Part shown: piece by piece, positions 22,557 through 24,426 of the stretch
How the letters are laid out: each line of letters opens with the position of its first letter
Position numbering within the stretch: position 1 is the first letter of the stretch
NCBI GenBank assembly: GCA_041655595.1
Contig: JBBAFB010000017.1
Span: 1-24,426, forward strand
DNA: 24,426 bases
Direction of reading: 5' to 3'
DNA from: JBBAFB01 sp041655595
GTDB taxonomy: Bacteria; Bacillota; DULZ01
Translations under genes and position numbers: made by a program
The notes under the pieces: model-generated
What the model was told of the DNA's origin: nothing
What the model saw: the letters and a program-made list of their open reading frames with translations, nothing else
The model's database searches: none

Positions 22557-23873
22557 TTATCCTTTTTCCTTAAAAATCATCCTCACCGGGCTACCCGTAA
22601 AACTAAAAGCTTCTCTCAGCTTATTCTCCAGATACCTTTGATAAGAAAAATGTATCTCCTCCGGGTGGTTAACAAAAAAAACGAAGGTTGGCGGCCTGCT
22701 ACCTGTCTGGGTTAGATAGGAAAATTTAATTTTCTTACCCTTGCCGGAAGGAGGTGGGTTTAAAGTAGTAATTTCATTTAAATATTGATTCAAAAATTTT
22801 ACGGGAAAACGTTTTGTGGCTTCGTTATCAACGAAATCAACCATTTCCAAAAGTTTATCAACACGTTGACCGGTCAATGCGGAGATGTAAATAGTCGGTG
22901 CATAGGATATAAAGACCAGCTCCTCACGTACCTTTTTTTCAAAAAGTCTCATGGTATTAGTATCCTTTTTGATTAAATCCCATTTATTAATCACTATGAT
23001 TGTTGCTTTCCCGGCTTCATGTATTAAACCGATAATTCTCTTATCTTGTTCAGTCACACCTTCCTCGGCATCAATTAGGAATAAAGCCACCTGACAGTCA
23101 TCAATAGCCTTGAGAGATCTTACAACACTATATCTTTCTGTAGATTGATAAATTCTGGACTTCCTGCGAATTCCGGCAGTATCAATCAATATGTATTTGC
23201 GATCTTTAAATTCAAATGATGTGTTAATTGAATCCCTGGTCGTGCCGGGAATTTGGCTGACTATACTGCGTTCTTCCCCTAAGATGTAATTAACCAAGGA
23301 AGATTTACCCACATTGGGCCTTCCTAAAACCGCGATGCGAGTCCCTTCATCCTCAGCTGCTTCTACGCTGCTTGGCAATTTTGTGATAACCTCATCTAAC
23401 AAATCCCCAATATTCATTCCATGAGCCGCTGAAACGGGTAAGGGATCCCCTAGACCTAATGCGTAAAAATCACCGATTAAAATCTCAGAAGCAGAAAAGT
23501 TTTCAATTTTATTAACTGCCAAGATAACTGCTTTTGAGCTTTTTCTAAGTACATTAGCTATTTCCAGATCACCCGGTACCATTCCCGTTTTAGCATCTAC
23601 CACAAATATTATCAAGTCCGCTTCGTCAATTGCTAATTCCGCCTGGGAGCGAATCTTCTCCTCAAGAGTACCTTCTATGGTATTATCTATGATTCCGCCG
23701 GTATCAATTAGATTAAAAACTGTCCCTAGCCACTCAGCCCTCTGGTAAATACGGTCACGAGTAACACCGGGAATGTTCTCAACAATTGAGACACGGCCGC
23801 CCACAATACGGTTAAACAAGGTAGATTTTCCAACGTTAGGACGCCCTATCAGAGCTACTATAGGCAATGACAT
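22557..23873 (-). CDS. der: Ribosome biogenesis GTPase Der (EngA)
   Basis: A 438-residue tandem GTPase needed for maturation of the 50S subunit. The first G domain has GRPNVGKS (10-17), DTGG (57-60) and NKIE (121-124). The second has GRPNVGKS (184-191), DTAG (231-234) and NKWD. The C-terminal KH-like domain occupies about 350-438. The length matches Bacillus Der (436). The ATG at 23873 is chosen because GGAGG lies 7 bases before it; an upstream in-frame start 14 codons earlier has no ribosome binding site. First gene of der-plsY-gpsA, a conserved Firmicute order. Confidence 0.96.
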   Translation of the reverse strand: MSLPIVALIGRPNVGKSTLFNRIVGGRVSIVENIPGVTRDRIYQRAEWLGTVFNLIDTGGIIDNTIEGTLEEKIRSQAELAIDEADLIIFVVDAKTGMVPGDLEIANVLRKSSKAVILAVNKIENFSASEILIGDFYALGLGDPLPVSAAHGMNIGDLLDEVITKLPSSVEAAEDEGTRIAVLGRPNVGKSSLVNYILGEERSIVSQIPGTTRDSINTSFEFKDRKYILIDTAGIRRKSRIYQSTERYSVVRSLKAIDDCQVALFLIDAEEGVTEQDKRIIGLIHEAGKATIIVINKWDLIKKDTNTMRLFEKKVREELVFISYAPTIYISALTGQRVDKLLEMVDFVDNEATKRFPVKFLNQYLNEITTLNPPPSGKGKKIKFSYLTQTGSRPPTFVFFVNHPEEIHFSYQRYLENKLREAFSFTGSPVRMIFKEKG

Positions 23874-23963
23874 TATAAAACCTCCGTCATATTGAAGGAT
23901 TTGTATCTGAGACAAAATCCTAAATTGTTCAAGTCAATAAATTATATCATTTTTCCCTCATCC

Positions 23964-23992
23964 ATTATCTATCAAAAACTAATTAGCGTCAA
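23964..23992 (-). promoter_or_regulatory. SigA-type promoter of der-plsY-gpsA
   Basis: On the minus strand TTGACG (23987-23992), a 17-base spacer and GATAAT (23964-23969). The predicted leader is about 85 bases. A second TATAAT-like box lies closer to the gene (near 23941-23946) but has no good -35. Confidence 0.72.
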
Positions 23993-24013
23993 GTTTACCA
24001 AGCTCCGGGTATA

Positions 24014-24046
24014 AAAGAGAAAACCGCATTTAAATATGCGGCTTTT
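24014..24046 (-). terminator. Terminator between the right-edge gene and der
   Basis: Arms CCGCAT and ATGCGG (24024-24029 and 24036-24041) with a 6-base loop. On the minus strand it is followed by TTTTCTCTTTT. It separates the right-edge gene from the der promoter and could act in both directions. Confidence 0.78.
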
Positions 24047-24105
24047 AGCACCTATCAATTTACTTTTATTAGTACAAAAACATAAAAACCCAGGTAGGCT
24101 TTTTT

Positions 24106-24426
24106 CTAGTCTTGCCTAGTCTTCTTCGATTTAATGTCCTCTTTTTCCTCTGCCCCTTGTTTGCTTGCTCCAAGATAATTTGACCATTCCTTGGAAGAAA
24201 ATTGTTTTAACTTTGAAATAGAGCCCTTGATACTTCCGGTACTCAATAACAAAAATGCCAAAACTGCTACCACCACTAACCCAATAATCCACCAAATTGA
24301 CTTGTTATCCCCCATCCCAACACTTGTTTTTGCCGATTGGCCAACACTTTTTTGCCCGGTTATACCTAAAACAGCAGGTAAGCCATCAGCAAAGAGCATC
24401 GCACCCCTTTCGGCGTTTTCCCTATC
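24106..24426 (-). CDS. C-terminal part of an unidentified membrane-anchored protein
   Basis: The reading frame is open to the right edge, with no stop upstream of the Met at 24399, so this is probably the last 106 or so residues of a longer protein. AAAGGGG lies close before that Met, so a short 97-residue protein is also possible. Seen features: a mostly polar segment, one strong membrane helix (SIWWIIGLVVVAVLAFLLL, about 60 residues from the end), and a 40-residue Lys/Glu-rich tail. This suggests an outside domain, one C-terminal membrane span and a cytoplasmic tail. There is no LPXTG motif. I do not recognise the family. A terminator follows it, so it is not part of the der operon. Confidence 0.55.
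   Translation of the reverse strand, partial: DRENAERGAMLFADGLPAVLGITGQKSVGQSAKTSVGMGDNKSIWWIIGLVVVAVLAFLLLSTGSIKGSISKLKQFSSKEWSNYLGASKQGAEEKEDIKSKKTRQD

Noticed and set aside
24107..24124. Short direct repeat CTAGTC around 24107-24124
   Set aside because: Two six-base copies in coding DNA for a Lys/Arg/Gln/Asp tail; too short to mean an attachment site or repeat family.

Overview
The window is a chromosomal segment of a low-GC, endospore-forming anaerobe-type Firmicute, most likely a clostridium of the Peptococcaceae/Desulfotomaculum kind. The evidence is spoIVA (a sporulation-only gene), AT-rich spacers, strong AGGAGG-type ribosome binding sites, frequent TTG starts (sdhC, speD, spoIVA, probably hom), menaquinone and polyprenyl genes, and a Bacillus-type diheme succinate dehydrogenase. 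The genus is inferred from gene content; no species call is possible. Nearly all protein genes lie on the minus strand. I see no insertion sequence, phage gene, CRISPR array or other sign of recent transfer.

Layout. 1-417: the end of a plus-strand tRNA operon (Glu partial, Asp, Thr, Tyr, Gln) and its terminator. 523-693: a minus-strand tRNA-Leu(CAG) with its own promoter and terminator. 711-2720: a large FtsA-like protein with an unusual C-terminal extension. 2761-3815: a plus-strand azlCD-type amino acid exporter pair with a clear promoter. 3826-4794: a catalytic long-chain polyprenyl diphosphate synthase. 4910-8126: sdhCAB and its terminator. 8261-9610: divergent metallo-beta-lactamase-fold hydrolase and Nudix genes. 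9621-12341: an operon of a degenerate prenyl-synthase-like gene (HepS-like), menG, tatA and galU, with a promoter. 12364-12896: speD with promoter and terminator. 12923-15211: a 728-residue membrane protein with an alkaline-phosphatase-like ectodomain. 15223-15456: tRNA-Pro(GGG) with promoter and terminator. 15510-19174: the homoserine/aspartate operon hom-thrB-lysC with two promoters. 19197-20867: spoIVA. 20876-23992: der-plsY-gpsA, the usual Firmicute order leading to spoIVA. 24106-24426: the 3' end of an unidentified membrane-anchored protein.

How it fits together. The two prenyl-synthase-family genes and menG would make the menaquinone side chain and carry out the last ring methylation, and the menaquinone could serve the SdhCAB complex. 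hom, thrB and lysC cover aspartate-family amino acid synthesis. der, plsY and gpsA link ribosome biogenesis and phospholipid precursor synthesis, next to the spore-coat ATPase gene spoIVA.

The points most worth a second look are: a catalytically dead prenyl synthase paralogue beside menG; an FtsA paralogue with tandem beta-grasp-like repeats and no membrane-targeting helix; a multi-membrane-span protein with a metal-site-deficient phosphatase-like domain; an internal ribosome binding site in lysC placed as in the Bacillus aspartokinase II alpha/beta arrangement; a promoter-proximal hairpin ahead of hom; and a sigma-E-type promoter plus structured leader ahead of spoIVA.
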